In this document: positions 35,371 to 48,423 of the stretch, piece after piece
How positions within the stretch are numbered: the first letter of the stretch is position 1
Layout of the letters: each line of letters begins with the position of its first letter
DNA from: Chromobotia macracanthus
Lineage: Eukaryota; Chordata; Actinopteri; Cypriniformes; Botiidae
Reading direction: 5' to 3'
DNA: 64,000 bases
Assembly (NCBI GenBank): GCA_036877525.1
Contig: JAZGTH010000008.1
Span: 6,861,001 to 6,925,000 of the forward strand
Made by a program: the position numbers and the translations under genes
The notes under the pieces: model-generated
What the model was told of the DNA's origin: nothing
Seen by the model: the letters and a program-made list of their open reading frames with translations, nothing else
Database searches by the model: none

Positions 35371-38300
35371 CAGTTTCTTTAGAGAGAAAGAAGAAATTAG
35401 GGTTAAGAATATCCACATTTTATTTAATGTAGAAGCCAAAAGGCTGTATCCTTCTTATGTTTATGTGTGTTTATGGGCGTGTGTGTTAGCGTGCACATAT
35501 GTGCATACTTGGCACTTGATGAGCTGTGCAGGCCTCCAGGCTCATAAAGATTTTAAGAAGACCCTTTTAAAGGAAGAAGACTCTTTAATGAGGAACAAAA
35601 CATGCTGGAAGTAAATGACCTCACTAATGCTGCTGCCATTTTCTGCCTATTGTAGCCCCGCGTTGAGACGCATATTTCTTACAGTAATTTTACTGTGTAT
35701 CCTAAGAAGCTTTATGTTACAACAATCTTGGCTTATTTTTTAAGCATATCTGCAAGTCATGATTCCAGCATAGTTTTCCACATAATCCTTTGCAATAATC
35801 ACCTTTCTTAATCTTTCCTGAAGGAATTAAGGTCACGGATAAGAAAACATTTGTGTGTGCTTCGCAAGTTTTGGATTTGATACACAGAGTGTGTCTTTGG
35901 CTGAACAGGATGTCCATATTTGGACGATATTTTGGTTGTACACTTTGTTTCTGAATATGTCCTAGGCTGAACGGTGTGTCCTAAATCGCTTTGAATGCAA
36001 TCACATTTCAGCATGTGTTGCATTTCCTCACACCAACTGTCTTGTTTCTTTCCCTCCTCACTTCCCACTGTGAATAATAACATCCAACCGCAAGAGATAA
36101 AATGCGATTTAGAGAAACGCTGATGCCTTTGTTCTTTAAAATATTGTCAGTGTTGTTTGGCTAAAGCTTAAAGCCTGGACACATGTTTTAGACCTTTTCC
36201 ATTCTCATCATCCTTTAATCCCCCCGCACCTCTCCACACCCCCACCCACCTTCAATCAAGGTTGTTTTTCCCCCTCTGTACAATGGCCAACAGTCCCCCT
36301 CACCACCACCCAATATTGTGATCCCTCTGTATTTCTTTGTACTGTTCTGTCCATAATCAACCTCCGCTGTCATATATCCATCTCAGATTTGTGTCTTCCA
36401 TATAGACCCCGTGTTTGTGTCTGTCTTTCCTCTTTGAGGTTGCAGCTGGTCAGCCGGGCCGAGAAAAATGCGCCTGCGGCTATTACAAGCAGCTGGCGTC
36501 CAGAGAGATGGACAGAGAGGGAATGGGTTGCGTGGTGAGACTTCAGGGCAAAGCTGTGCCTTCAGCGCATGCTGGGGGAACCAAATTCAATTTCGTCCGC
36601 TTCACTACATTTAAATTTACGATTTGAGACAGGGCAGAATATAGTAACCTGTTCGTGTGGATGGCCTTACACTTGTGCTACATTCTAATGTATGCCAGTG
36701 CCACCAAAGTGCCTCTTTTAGAAGTTGTACATTGCCTTGCTGGTTTGTAATATATCATGATTTTCAGTGATTCATTGACCTTCCAAACATAGTAGGTATA
36801 CTTGTTGTATCTCTGGCTGCATTTTGATACAAGCTGAAAGCAAATGTTTACATTGATTAAGCTATAAAACCTACTGCTGCATGATAAATTACTTCCACTC
36901 TGAGTAAGCAACATGATGCTTTTGGTGATGCTATGTTCTTGTTAATCGTTTTGGCCTTTATCACACTAGAAATAGGATTGTATCAGTTTTAACCAGCTGT
37001 AGGGTAATTGTCACTACATACTATTTGCAAGCAATTGTTTGCTCGCTGTGGTTAGAAAGGAAGTGCCAAAAACGTGTCAAGCAAATGAAACAATCACTGT
37101 TTTGTCAAACATGTTGGTAGCATTGTGACATTTGGGACAACTGAAACAAACACAGCTTTCTCATTTTGATGGACAATTTGCGTTGTTTCTCACAGTTTTT
37201 AATTCAAATTGTATAATTCTCTGCAAGTGTTTCGTTAACACTTTTTCACCATTGGTGGCAAATATTAATTGTGTGTGTTGTCTCAAGCTGTGTAACTCAT
37301 TTCCATTTTCAGACTTAAACAGTAAGTAAACAGTAATTGAATATATAATGTATGTATGCATAGTAATTGTTAAAAAATTAATAAATTAAAAAATGAAAAC
37401 CTTTCATAAAAAACTCCAGGAACACATTTTTCACAGCTTTGTTGTGGGCGATGCACTCTTTTGCACATTGCCATATTTAAAAAAATATGTACTGCCTATT
37501 TTGGGAAGACAGGAACTGTCTGTTCTTCTGTTAATTTATAGTTTCTCTACAAGACCAATTTAAATGCAAGTTAGCTGTAACAGCTTCCTGTTGAGGGCTC
37601 GGTTCCTCATTAGTATTCAGCTCAATCATGCAATTCACCCCTACCAAACCCAGACATAGTCATTAAATATGTTCTATAGTGTGAACGTTGGAATGCGTTG
37701 TGCTCGATAACACCTGTTCATCCACCATGCCTCTGTCCCTGTCTTATGTGAGAATAAAGCCACCGTGGGTGTAGAGAGAGTATGCGGGTGTTTGCGTGTC
37801 TAAAATTGCAAGTGTGCACGCCGTGCCCCCGTTGGACCTCAGTGTGCGTGCATGTGTGCGTATGCATGCCTCTGCTCTGACTTCAGCTATCTCTGTCTCA
37901 GCTGGAATTCCATTTGTTCCTCACCAGAATGAAACGACATTGATTGTTAGCTCAGATGTCGGGAATAAAGGGAGGGGGTGGTGGAGGAAAGAAAAGACTA
38001 GGGAGCGGCAGGAGAAGAGGAAGAGGGTGAAAAATAGAGGAAAAGTGCTTGTCTGTGCTTTGGCAGCCGGTTGTAGATCAATAAGGGACTTTAAGAGTGA
38101 AAAAGTGAAGGGTAAAAACAGAACTTGGGATGGGAGAGATGAGACCCTGATGGTTACCTTTTAAAAGCGGAATGTCATGCTGTCATTTTAGATATGTTCC
38201 CTACTGTCCTCAGACTGAGACGTTATTAATAATTAAACAATGTCAAAATGATGACCCTGAAGTTACACTGATTAATGTAGGGGGATTTCAATTATTCACG

Positions 38301-38997
38301 TTTTGGAATATGTATTTTGCGCTTTGCTCCTCTCACAATGTCGGTCTCCATTAAAATGCACATAGTCTGCTTGCAAAATCTAAAATATTAAATACCGGAT
38401 TTTGCAACGGTTTCACAATTGTGTGATTTGTACTGTCCGACCCGATAAATGATTCTCTAGGTGTCTTGATCTAATATCAGCTACGTTTTCAGCTTGCTGT
38501 CTGCATTTGTAGTCTCTCGTGACTTCCTCAGCTGCTGTGTTTGAAATATTGTTTAAGGTTCATGTTGTCATTGACAGACCCTAACAGTGAGAAATTGCCT
38601 CGTGGCAAATAGTAGGTCTTCACAGGGACTGCCTACCATTAATGGTAATGGAACACCATTAGTAGGCCTGACTCCAGCGGCTCTCTCCATCTCTCTCTCT
38701 CTCCTCCTTTCTCCTTTGTCTTCCTCCTGTTCCATATCTAAACAGACAGTAAGGAGTGGGTGGAGATGTGTTGTTAATTTGCTTCTGTTGTGTGGAGAGT
38801 AGGTTGCCTCCAGTGCTTTGTTTCACTACAGATTGGGAATCTAATTGATATGTTTCTCAGACAGTGTTGCGGCGCTCCTCAGCTCCACCACAGGGGTGGT
38901 CTTCAGGTGGTATTTATGTCAAGTGAAAAACAATGTCATTTTTATGAGCGTGAGAACCCAGAGCTGAGGCTACGTGCCTCACCTGGAGGAAACCGAG
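35371..38997. other. Non-coding stretch
   Basis: No gene is supported. 36446-36534 has an acceptor-like tract and a GTGAGA donor-like end with an open, GC-rich interior and is discussed as a weak exon candidate. The 122-codon open frame 37796-38164 is arginine/lysine-rich because of purine-rich DNA. Confidence 0.4.
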
Positions 38998-39140
38998 CAG
39001 GGAACATTTAAAGGGGCATATCATGAAAAATTCAATTGTTCCTTCGTCTTCTGAAAGGAAACAGTTTGATGTGCCGTGATAACACGTTGTAACTTACAGA
39101 ACACAAAACTTCTACCCAAGTCTGAAAAGTTTATTCATTG
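38998..39140. repeat. Possible dispersed repeat fragment
   Basis: AAAGGGGCATATCATGAAAA followed by GTTCCTTCGTCTTCTGAAAG resembles the start of a repeat I recall from fish introns. This is from memory only and the limits are uncertain. Confidence 0.3.
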
Positions 39141-41899
39141 AGTCTGAGAAGAGAAAACAAGTTGTGTTCAATCTGTGCTTTTGTAATCACATAAGAAGGA
39201 ATAAATTAACACATAACTGAATTAACACATTCAAACAATTGCATACATTAACACATGTGGTTAATATATTAAAACGTCAATCACAACAATGCCTAGCAAC
39301 TTGGTTTATGTAGTTTTAGTGCACTAATAAAGACATACAATAGATTATTACTAAATTAAAGAGATTTACATTACAGAGCACCACATTAAAGAGATGCTGA
39401 GTGAGTGAGCTTGGTTAAATGTTCTTCTCTTGGCAGCAGGAGGCATCTGTGGCTTTGCAAAACATTTGAAATGTGACTGAAGTTTATTTTAAACTAGGTC
39501 ACTAATCACATGGGTCCTACCCTTAAGTAAACGTGATGTAAACATTGAACATATATTAATCAGATTAGTCAGTAGTCTGTTCGTTGTGAACGGTCACAAT
39601 GTAATGCAGGCTTGGGAAATAATGGCCAGAGAAGCTTTGTACTTAATGAAATAACTAAAAAATTCTAATTATTTAAAGTTTTGCTCATTGATCTCAGGGG
39701 TCTACAGCAGTCCAGTGAAGGTACAGGGAATAAGTCTGAAACCCATAAATGGAGTGGCGCATGGGGATGTTATTTGACCTTTGGGTCAGATGTGTTAAAT
39801 TAACTGTTACATTGGAAAGATTTTGAGAAATTCATTTAGAGCTGTGTGAGTTTGGAAGTGTTTGTATTGATTTGTCATTGTGTTATGGGTCTAAAATTAA
39901 TTTATATGTAACATATTCTGCAACAGCTAGGCCACAACTGCTTAATGATGCACAAGTGGATCTAATTTGAAGGACACATACACATGACACTAATACACAT
40001 ATGTACACACAAATACACACACACACTTTAATCTGAGCAGCTCTGTCTCACGCAGAGACCAGCAGGAGATGAGATCTGAAGAGAGTAACACCACATAACT
40101 AATTAAAGTAGAGAGATTTCCTGATAACATACTGCTTCTCTGGGTTACTACCAGAGAAAGAGGGGGGAGGGAGGGAGGGAGAGAGGGAGAGAGAAAGAGA
40201 GAGTGTTTTGAGTTTGTCCGCCAACATTTTTGCTGACTCATGAGTTATAGACGTGAACATTGCGGCCAATAGCCGTGGATCAACCTGCCAACACTGTGGA
40301 TAAAGAAATAGAGAGAAAGAGAGAGAGAGGGAGGTTGTCTTTTCAAAGTAGACATATTTCAGGCCTGTGTGATTGACACCAAAAGTTTTCAGTTTGGCAT
40401 GCCGGTCATTTTCATTCATTAATAATAATTTGTATAATTTCCAGTGTGCCATATTTATGGGACGCATTTGATGAGTTTGTGATTAAAATGGTTAGTGCAT
40501 ACTTCATAAGAATTATTCTTATGATTCTTATGGCTCTGTATTCCATCCTCAAAAAGTGTACTACATTAAGTATATACTTATCCATCAGTGTCCTTAATGA
40601 CCGACAGAACTGCAGGAACAGAGCCAGCACAGTCTCATGACAAATGTGTCACATTCTTACATATTAGCAGATGGCTTTGGATAATGTGATCACTCTGTTT
40701 ACTAACAGACACTTGGATTCAACTAAGGATGCTTGCCAGCACATACTTGGGCAAAGCCATCAAAGAAAGATGGAATTTAGACAAAAAGATTTGTGTTATT
40801 AGAAAAGAAGACCCACTGTTCCATAAAATTTTGCGCGTCTAGTACTTCTATTAAAAACCTTAAAATAATGGCAAACATTAGCACAGCATGTTTCCCTTTA
40901 CATTGGCATATTGATGTGGTGGCATTTTGCATAACCACTACAAAAACTATTTCAGTTTCACTATTTCAGACATGAAATATTCTGTTGGTTTTAACCAATG
41001 TATAGATTAATTCTTTAGTATTTTGTCCAATATTTATATCAGAATAGAAAAGAACAGAATAGAATAGATAACTGAAACCTTTGAGCTTTTTAATTTTTTT
41101 AAGCCATTGCAGTGGCAATTGTAGTGCATTGCAGTTGGTGTAGTTTCATATATCCTGGGGTCTTGTCACACTAAATGCAGGTGAATGAACAAAAATCTGC
41201 CACATCTGAATTCTCATTTGGGGCATGTCTATTACAGCGTGTCTCACTGTTGCTGTGCCAGCCATGTTTTTGTCATAGACAACCCCCCGTTCTGGACACA
41301 CACACATGATGGATATAGTACTGTGGATTCACCACTATTTCTCTGCCCAAGTGCAGCACTGCAGGCAAATCACCCAACTCTTGGGAAATAACCTGCTCTC
41401 CTATGGCCAATTAGTCAATTAATTGCTTATCAGATCCAATTTATAATCCCTGTAAATGAAAAGACATGTCTTTTATGTTCTCTCCCCACTTCTCTCCCCC
41501 TCTGTTTTTCTTCCACGTTTTCTCCCCACAGTTCCTTGTTCTCACCTGTCATTTTTAATCTTCAAGACTGAGACATTTAATTGTTGACTGAGCTCATTTT
41601 GTTCTCAACACTTCCTTTTATCTTTCACCTCCTTGTCATCATCAGCATTCAAAGTGGGGTGCTAGGGGTTATGCTCGACCTTACAAAGGATCCCGACCCG
41701 AAAACCTCCACCAACACCCCCACCCTCCCCGATTTGTGCCAGGTAACCTTTTCTGTGACCCAGTAGGAGGTAATTGAAGCGGAACATTGCGTTTTTCACA
41801 TCCTGTCAGAACTGAACATTACTGACGTCTCCTTATTGAATCAGACTAAAATAGATTCACACATAAAATTGCGCGCATGCACACATGCACACTCGCACA
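39141..41899. other. Non-coding stretch
   Basis: AT-rich DNA with purine-rich microsatellites (listed). TGACCT-TT-GGGTCA at 39775-39788 is an everted nuclear-receptor half-site pair, possibly chance. No gene is recognised. Confidence 0.45.
40153..40204. repeat. (GA)n/(GGGA)n purine-rich microsatellite
   Basis: An imperfect purine tract. A second, shorter one lies at 40308-40334. The minus-strand open frames across them are serine/leucine low-complexity artefacts. Confidence 0.85.
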
Positions 41900-42245
41900 C
41901 TCAGCCATATCTGTTGTTCTGTGGCGTAATAAAATAGGGCAACATTAGTCTAATTCCGCATGAATAGAGGACCACGCGTGCGTGTTTACTATGAATGCAC
42001 AATGGCTTTCTCTGTATTGTTTTGCGTGCTAATAGAAAAAGTCTCCATTGTTAAAATCCCGTTTCATTCTCCTTTGAAAGGTCTGTCTGAATGCACTGAT
42101 TGCTGGTGTTTTTTTAAGGAATAGAACTATTGATTGTGTTTCTTTGGCTGATTAGTGAAGAGCCAATATTCTTCACAAAGAGAATAAAGACCTTTGCGCT
42201 GAGTTGGACAATTACCCCACTGCTGTTGAATACAGTTTCAGAACA
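41900..42245. promoter_or_regulatory. Candidate conserved non-coding block with SOX and TCF-like sites
   Basis: Contains GGCGTAATAAAATAGG, TCTAATTCCGCATGAATAG and CCATTGTT (SOX core, 42045-42052). The perfect palindrome CCTTTGAAAGG (42071-42081) overlaps the TCF/LEF-like core CTTTGAA on both strands. GGCTGATTAGTGAAG follows. No simple repeats and no maintained frame. Among the better CNE candidates after the 17.6-kb block. Confidence 0.4.
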
Positions 42246-42556
42246 TAATTAAACATGTGGGGTAAAAACAATTAAATGCACCCATACAAGCATTGTCTAA
42301 AAAAACAGCAGGAATAGCAAAACAGCAGGCTTTCAGCGACAGGTAAATCAAAATAAAAAAGTGAGGTGGTGGGGGGAGAGAGATGAGGTAATGTATTCTG
42401 TTTTTATTTTTTCCGTTTTCCTACATAACTGAAAAACATCGCATTTTTGCCATTATGAGACCTAGAAATGTCATGCAAATGATTAAAAGCTTAAGTCATG
42501 GAAAGTCTGTAGTCCAAAACAATATAAATATTTTTAGTTATGCTGTCATAGTTAAT

Positions 42557-42591
<35 letters not shown>

Positions 42592-43690
42592 ATGCTATAA
42601 CATCATTTGAAATGCAAATGTTTCATTGGCTACACATTGCTCTCCATTGCACAGGATGGACTCTGAAATGATGCATTTCATGTCCTGGAACGACAGAAAA
42701 GTCAAGGAAATTTGTTGTTTTGAAGTAAATACTGTAAATACTGTTCTTGTTTGTTGTTCTTAATTCAAATAAAAGAGACCAGACTAGAGGAAGATATGGG
42801 ACTATTATAATACCAGGTGAGTTAGCATAGTAGCATAGCATATCAGGATGCGCCCATATGTTACTGACTGTTGTGCTTAGGAGGACAAAAATCGTCAGAC
42901 TGCTTGTGTCTATGTGTGTGTTTATCGTCCTCTGGAGAGCAGTCCGTTTCACAGATGAAGGTTTAGCTAGTCTGCAGGGGTCCAAGGGATCATTCGTTCA
43001 TCAGAAAAAGAGGGAATAGAGGAAAGTATAGAGATGTAACCGAAAACACGCGCCATGGGCTTTAATCCACTGAGCATTGACAGCAAGTTAGAAGTTAGAA
43101 AGGAGAAACTGAAAAAGGATGGGGAAAAACACAGAGGGCGTTCATTTTGTCCTTTTGATAATTGTCTTGTGCGTTGATAACCGGCCCCCAACACAGACAG
43201 GTGTAATTGCTTTAGTCTTTCAATAACAGTGCAAATAATGAACCCCTCTACCATCACAGAATGACAGCATGTGTCATTTTCCATTCCCACAATGTGCCAC
43301 TCTCTTACAAACACACACACACAACCAGACACATTAATGTACTCATACAGAAGAACCTACAAACACACATTTATTCGTACTTCACTGCTAGTGTTTAGAT
43401 TTCCGCCTCAAGGACTTTATTGAGATGAAATGTCAGTTTTAATGGAAAATGTGATAGAAACAATATAACAGTACAGAATATTGCCTGGGTAAAGAAGTTG
43501 CAAAGGGATAGTCTGGATGCGAATGCGTGTGCGAGCGTCTATTTGTCAGCCTGTGTAATAGAATACTGGCCCTCCGTGTCTTTTTCTAGTATAGTTTCAA
43601 GGCATAGATAAGCCATTGGTCTCGCTATAAGAGTGAACATAAATTTTGGCAGAGGTCCACTTGTGCGTGTGTGTGTGGCATCATCAAACA
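42246..43690. other. Non-coding stretch
   Basis: Minus-strand open frames 42623-42985 and 42967-43332 (about 120 codons each) are adjacent, but they show no domain, no splice signals and no shared frame, so I do not call a gene. Confidence 0.4.
42558..42589. repeat. (AC)16 microsatellite
   Basis: A clean, uninterrupted AC tract and one of the purest dinucleotide repeats of the window, therefore likely polymorphic. Confidence 0.92.
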
Positions 43691-43708
43691 GTAGGGTCCC
43701 TTCACTTT

Positions 43709-43794
43709 GGACTCAGGGGACGTAGGGGAACACAGTTAAGATGAAGAAGTCATTTTAGGGGAAAAATGTCAGCAGTCGTACTTCAAAGGCTTTC
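43709..43794 (+). repeat. Local duplicate A of an 86-bp segment
   Basis: GGACTCAGGGGACGTAGGGG to CTTCAAAGGCTTTC matches 46195-46280 with about ten substitutions and two single-base gaps by my count. Both copies follow a GT-rich tract. It may be a duplicated regulatory segment or a low-copy repeat. Confidence 0.75.
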
Positions 43795-44839
43795 CGGGGA
43801 AAACACACATCACCACAGTGTGTGTGTTTCTGAAGGTCATAAGTGTACCTCCAGGCAGAGGGAACATACAGCTCATTATATTCTTGTACATTCTGGGCGA
43901 GTTCATTTGCAACCCCTCCCCGCTGCTGTCGCTGTGGACGAAAAGAGTTTGAGGTGGCGGCGATGGCTGATGAGGTCCTCCCCAGTGTACACTGAAGGTT
44001 AATTCTAATTTGCATACTTCTGCTAGCCATAAACAGTATGCAGTTTGCTAGTGATGGGAATGTATGCAGTTTTTATGGCAAGGCAAAACACCACAAATCA
44101 TGCATGGATGCATGCTTGGCATAGAAGCTGTTTCACGTGCCATTTTTAAAAAACAGTGGGCAGAATACAGTGTATATTGTGTAGTGTGCACTATGCAGTA
44201 CACCTGTATTTCATTGCGAACATAACCCTCTTTTGTTGCATCCCAGCATACTTTGCATTCTTTTCCCCACTCAGCAAAGGGCTTTGTAGTAATTGATTCC
44301 CTCTTCTTACTGATCTTTTATTTTAATCTGTTGTATGGATAACATGGTTGTTGCAACCACCACATTTTTGCCCGCAGGCTCATACTTATTCATATGCAGT
44401 CACTAGTCAGCATGTCCTGAGCAGACAGTTTGTGGCCTTGGTTTTCACTAGTAGTTTTAACAATTAATTCATTACACCGCATCTTAAAACAGATCTTCTA
44501 GTTCAAGCCTGGAGGGAAAAAAACACCCTCCATATCTTCAGTGGTGTTACAAGGGCAAAATTTATAATTTAAAAATTGTCTCCCTTTTAGTTTAAGATTT
44601 AAAGTGTAACTTGTGCCGAGTTGGCCACACCCCACTGGATGTTGAATTAAAATCGGATTTGGAATGACAGGAAGGAGAGTTTATTGAATTGTAATTCAAA
44701 GAATTTCAACACAGTCAAACAGGACTTTTCTTAGTCCAACCTAATAACAAAAATGAGCAAGAACAGAAAACTTGGATAACTTTAAAGTTTCTATTTGGTA
44801 CTTCCTGTTGTTAAGATCCATTTTAAGACTATTAGGTTA
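43795..44839. other. Non-coding stretch
   Basis: No gene is recognised. A short ATGCAGT/TGCACTATGCAG-rich patch lies at about 44035-44205. Confidence 0.4.
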
Positions 44840-45095
44840 TTTAGTGAAAGTGATATTTGTAACCCATACCCGAAATGTGACATCTGCTTTCAACCCATCA
44901 CTGGTGAGGAGTCAACACACACTACAAGTCGTGGACACACACCCAGAGCAGCAGGCAGCACACTACTACGCCCAGGGAGCAATTGGGGGTTAGGTGCCTT
45001 GCTGAAGGGCACTTCAGTTGCTACCTGCCAGTGCTGGAATCAAACCAGCAACCTTCTGATTACAAGCCTGACTCACTGACCAGTAGGCCACAGCT
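44840..45095 (-). repeat. tRNA-derived SINE, second family (minus strand)
   Basis: On the minus strand: TGTGGCCTACTGGTCAGTGA (A box), GGTTGCTGGTTTGATTCC (B box), then GTGCCCTTCAGCAAGGCACC, TAACCCCCAATTGCTCCCTG and a body ending GGGTTGAAAGCAGATGTCAC. This matches a very common teleost SINE-like repeat by memory. The copy is nearly full length. Plus-strand open frames here are shadows of the repeat. Confidence 0.75.
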
Positions 45096-45649
45096 ATTTT
45101 GAGCACTCTGGCTAGAAAAAATGAAATTAAAGAAAAATAATTAAATTTCATTCTACTTTAATCCTGTGTCATTAAAATCAAATGATGATTTCCAATCCTG
45201 CATCCTGTTTGATACCTCAGCTCACATTCAGTCACTGAATTGAAATTTAAAAGGCATCCTAAATTCAGTTCTAAATGGTGCACAAGCCTGGTTAAAACCT
45301 CTGCTCTAAACCAGGCTTCAGGTTTGAAATGAAGTAATTTTGTCATCTTCCAGTTCTGAAATTCAGTTTTGTCCCTGTCATCGCCTTCAGTCAGTGAAGT
45401 TTTATTCTCTACGCTTTTCATCAGTCACATTTTGTGCGTCTGGTGCATTTAGTTTTGTATTCTGGGAAGTATCTCCACTCCAACACAGAAACTGTTTTAA
45501 AAGCTTTGCCATTTTTACGATGAAAGAAAAAATACTATAGCATTTAAGTGTGGCCTCCACTTGTGCAGAGTTTATCTCTTCCACGACCAACCTAGGTGCT
45601 TGGGCCGCACTCGTTTCCTTCCCAGGGACCGTCGCCACGAAAGATCAAA
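45096..45649. other. Non-coding stretch
   Basis: No gene or repeat is recognised. Confidence 0.4.
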
Positions 45650-45870
45650 AAGAAATATATTCATGTATTTTTCAGAAAGATAATAGGGTGCGTAGCGGTC
45701 CACAGTGGCTTTTTTGGAAGTTTGCATAATGCTTGCAGCAATATATTCATTATGAGGTTAATAATTTATTAGCAGTCTTGTTGATGAAATGCCTTCGAGA
45801 CCCTTCCGCAAATGTTTGCTGTGATGTTGTGGTTCCCCTTTATTAGTTGTATTAGTCTTCGCTTAACCTT
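45650..45870. promoter_or_regulatory. Candidate conserved non-coding block
   Basis: Contains GGTCCACAGTGGC (RUNX-like inverted core), TTGCATAATGCTTGCAGCAAT-type C/EBP or POU words, CATTATGAGGTTAATAATTT and CTTTATTAGTTGTATTAG. No simple repeats. Conservation is untested. Confidence 0.35.
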
Positions 45871-46194
45871 CTACTTTTTGCATTCATGTGGAAGAAAAAC
45901 ATTACAGTTGCGTTTATATAACTCAAGTGAATGCATCCAGTCTTCAAAGTGATTGTTTTGATGCACACGGATAGCTACTGTATCATCATTTTTTAAGAAA
46001 TCACCATGCCACCACATTATTATCTGAACTATTATTTGAAATCTGTGCCCAAAATGGTGCTTTTGCAAAAACAGAAATAGAGAGAATATTTTTTCTACCT
46101 TTTTGGATTTCAAAAGAAGTCATTAGGCTTTTTATAACAAGCTTGTATGAGTGCGTGCATGTGTCTGTGTGTGTGTTAAAGAGGTTCTATTAGT
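45871..46194. other. Non-coding stretch
   Basis: No gene is recognised. A GT-rich tract at about 46150-46178 precedes the local duplicate. Confidence 0.45.
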
Positions 46195-46280
46195 GGACTC
46201 AAGGGACACAGGGGAACACAGATAAAGACGAAGAAGTTATTTTAGGGGAAAATGCCAGGAGTTGTACTTCAAAGGCCTTC
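46195..46280 (+). repeat. Local duplicate B of an 86-bp segment
   Basis: Partner of 43709-43794, same orientation, about 2.5 kb downstream. Conserved blocks include GGGGAACACAG, GAAGAAGT, ATTTTAGGGGAAAA and GTACTTCAAAGGC. Confidence 0.75.
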
Positions 46281-47463
46281 AGAGCTACAATGCAGGCCAC
46301 TGCAGAACAGGGCTGTTTTCCCACTCTGAGGGCTTTTAATAAATGCATTCAATCACACACGTTTATCTCCAGCTTTATTACTTTGAACTGTTTCTCCCAC
46401 AGGACCGAAGACAACGCAATAGCAGTCTAGCAGTATAAATTATTTAAACCATGCACGTAGTAGAAAACCAAGAAAAAGACTCCTGATTTTGAGGTAAAAT
46501 ACAGGAATACGCTTTACAATTGTACTTACCATGCAATGCCCAGATATTCTTGAGCTTGTGTGTCCATTTATTCAGTAGGTTTGTATGATAACATCAATAT
46601 TATTGCTATTTAGCCTGTTTATTATTTTGAAGAGCTGTTTTTTCAAATGCTTGTACTTATGCATACTGTACGCAGACAGCCATTTATTTGATGGGCCGTA
46701 TCTCATTATTTTTTTAGCATCTTGCACCTTGAACATTATGTTTTTAAGAGAGTCTTGTGTGACCCCCCCCAAGAAATGTGCATAAACGGGGCCTGGTGGA
46801 CCCCAATTATAAAGGGCTTCCTTAAGATTGACTGATTGTTCCTCCCAACACCCGACAACCAGACGATTATTTGATTTTAATAATTTAATTTTGCACATCT
46901 CTGGTGTATTTGCACAGAACTGCTGCTCTTAAGAAAGGTGAGAGCGAGATTCTCTGTACCATAACTGAGCAATTAACCTTCTTATTGTTTCAGAATACAG
47001 GTAACAACCCCGGAGACCTCGAAAACAAAATAAAATCATGCAGAGCTTGAGATGAACAAACTGTTTCTTATCCCTGGGTTCTCATTCCTTGTATTACTGT
47101 TAATTAAAGCCATGCCATCTCTCTCTATCTCTCTCGCTTTCTGTTCTGCTACTCTTTCTCTGGATAGTGTGTAATCATAACCTGTCATGTCCTTACTACA
47201 TCAACACGTTAATGTTTTTGGTCGCTTGTGTTTTAATGGTTCTGTCAAAGCTGAGGAAAAACTAAGGCATGCACAGTCACAGATAACACAAAACACTGTA
47301 ATTAGATTTTGGTTTATGAAATCATGATTTTCATTTCCTTCTCCAGGGCACATTTATTTGTTACCCATAATGCTCTACAGGAGGACCAATGACGTGCAAT
47401 TTTTAATGACTGCACCCCACCTCATGAAAAGAGTTTTTTATATATATACCTGAGCAGATATAA
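46281..47463. other. Non-coding stretch
   Basis: The 108-codon minus-strand open frame 46572-46898 is unrecognised. A small compact segment at 47345-47430 (ATTTATTTGTTACCCATAAT, CAATTTTTAATGACTGC) is CNE-like. No gene is supported. Confidence 0.4.
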
Positions 47464-47612
47464 GTTACTGTAGCTTAATTAGTAGAACATTGCATTAGCA
47501 GCACAAAGTTTTCAGGTCCAATCCCCATGAAACACACCTACTAACAAATAATGTATACCATACATAATTCATTTTGGATATAAAAACCTGCCAAATGCAC
47601 AAAATGTCAAAT
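47464..47612 (+). repeat. tRNA-derived SINE (plus strand)
   Basis: CTGTAGCTTAATTAGTAGAA (A box), GTTTTCAGGTCCAATCCCC (B box), ATGAAACACACCTACTAACA, AATAATGTATACC, and an ATTTTGGATATAAAAACCTG-CCAAATGCACAAAATGT tail. Same family as 29956-30094 and 58137-58290. Confidence 0.75.
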
Positions 47613-48423
47613 ATACTTTTGGGGGCATAGTGGGTTATGACCAACAATGTTGTAGACAGTAAACTACTAAGCAGTAATACATGTTAAGGGTTAGCGGGGG
47701 ATGTGTCCCCAAGCTCTTTAAAAGAAACCTATGCCACTGTATATACAATTGGCAGGACAGATAACCTTAAGTCTGATCTGTGTTGCTTTTTAATTGAATA
47801 GGGACGCTGTACAAAGAGCTTGAGTCAGCCAATGGGTTACTGAGGGCCACAGTCTTGCTTTCTGGCCATTTACTGTAGAATAAAGTCTTGAACCCTACAC
47901 TGCTTCAGTGATTTATTCCATGGAACCAGCCCCTTGTAAGTTGGTTGGCAAGTTTAGTAAATGTCAATTTTCAAATTCTGTGCTCGCTCGCTCCTATTTT
48001 TATCTGCTTCATTTACTGCCTGTGAGCAAAGTGCAAAGGATTAGAAAAGTTGGCCTTGGTCAAAGGCCTGTGCGGTTTAAAAGAAGACACAATGGTTACG
48101 TTTTAGGTTAGAGACATCAGAGAAAGTTCAGGCTGAACTCACAGACAAAGAGCGCTGTGACCGTTCGCAGAGCAAGCCTTTCTTTACATTTTACCCAGAT
48201 CAGCACATATTGACTTAGAGCAGACCATAAGGAGGAAGTGTAGCATTTATATTCTCTGCTATCATCTTTACTGCAAAGGTTATAGCTGTTTGGAAAATGT
48301 TAATGATGGGCCAAATGCCATGGAACATTCTCCTTCATGAAAGATTGTTGAGTGTACAGATTATGAAGTATGAACAATATCTTTGAATCTTTATTTACTT
48401 TTAACATGATGTTGTTGTAGAAT
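47613..48423. other. Non-coding stretch
   Basis: No gene or repeat is recognised. Confidence 0.45.

Noticed and set aside
42623..43332. Two adjacent 120-codon minus-strand open frames
   Set aside because: Different frames, no splice junction joining them and no known domain.
46572..46898. 108-codon minus-strand open frame
   Set aside because: No homology recognised; AT-rich lysine/asparagine/isoleucine composition matches background DNA.
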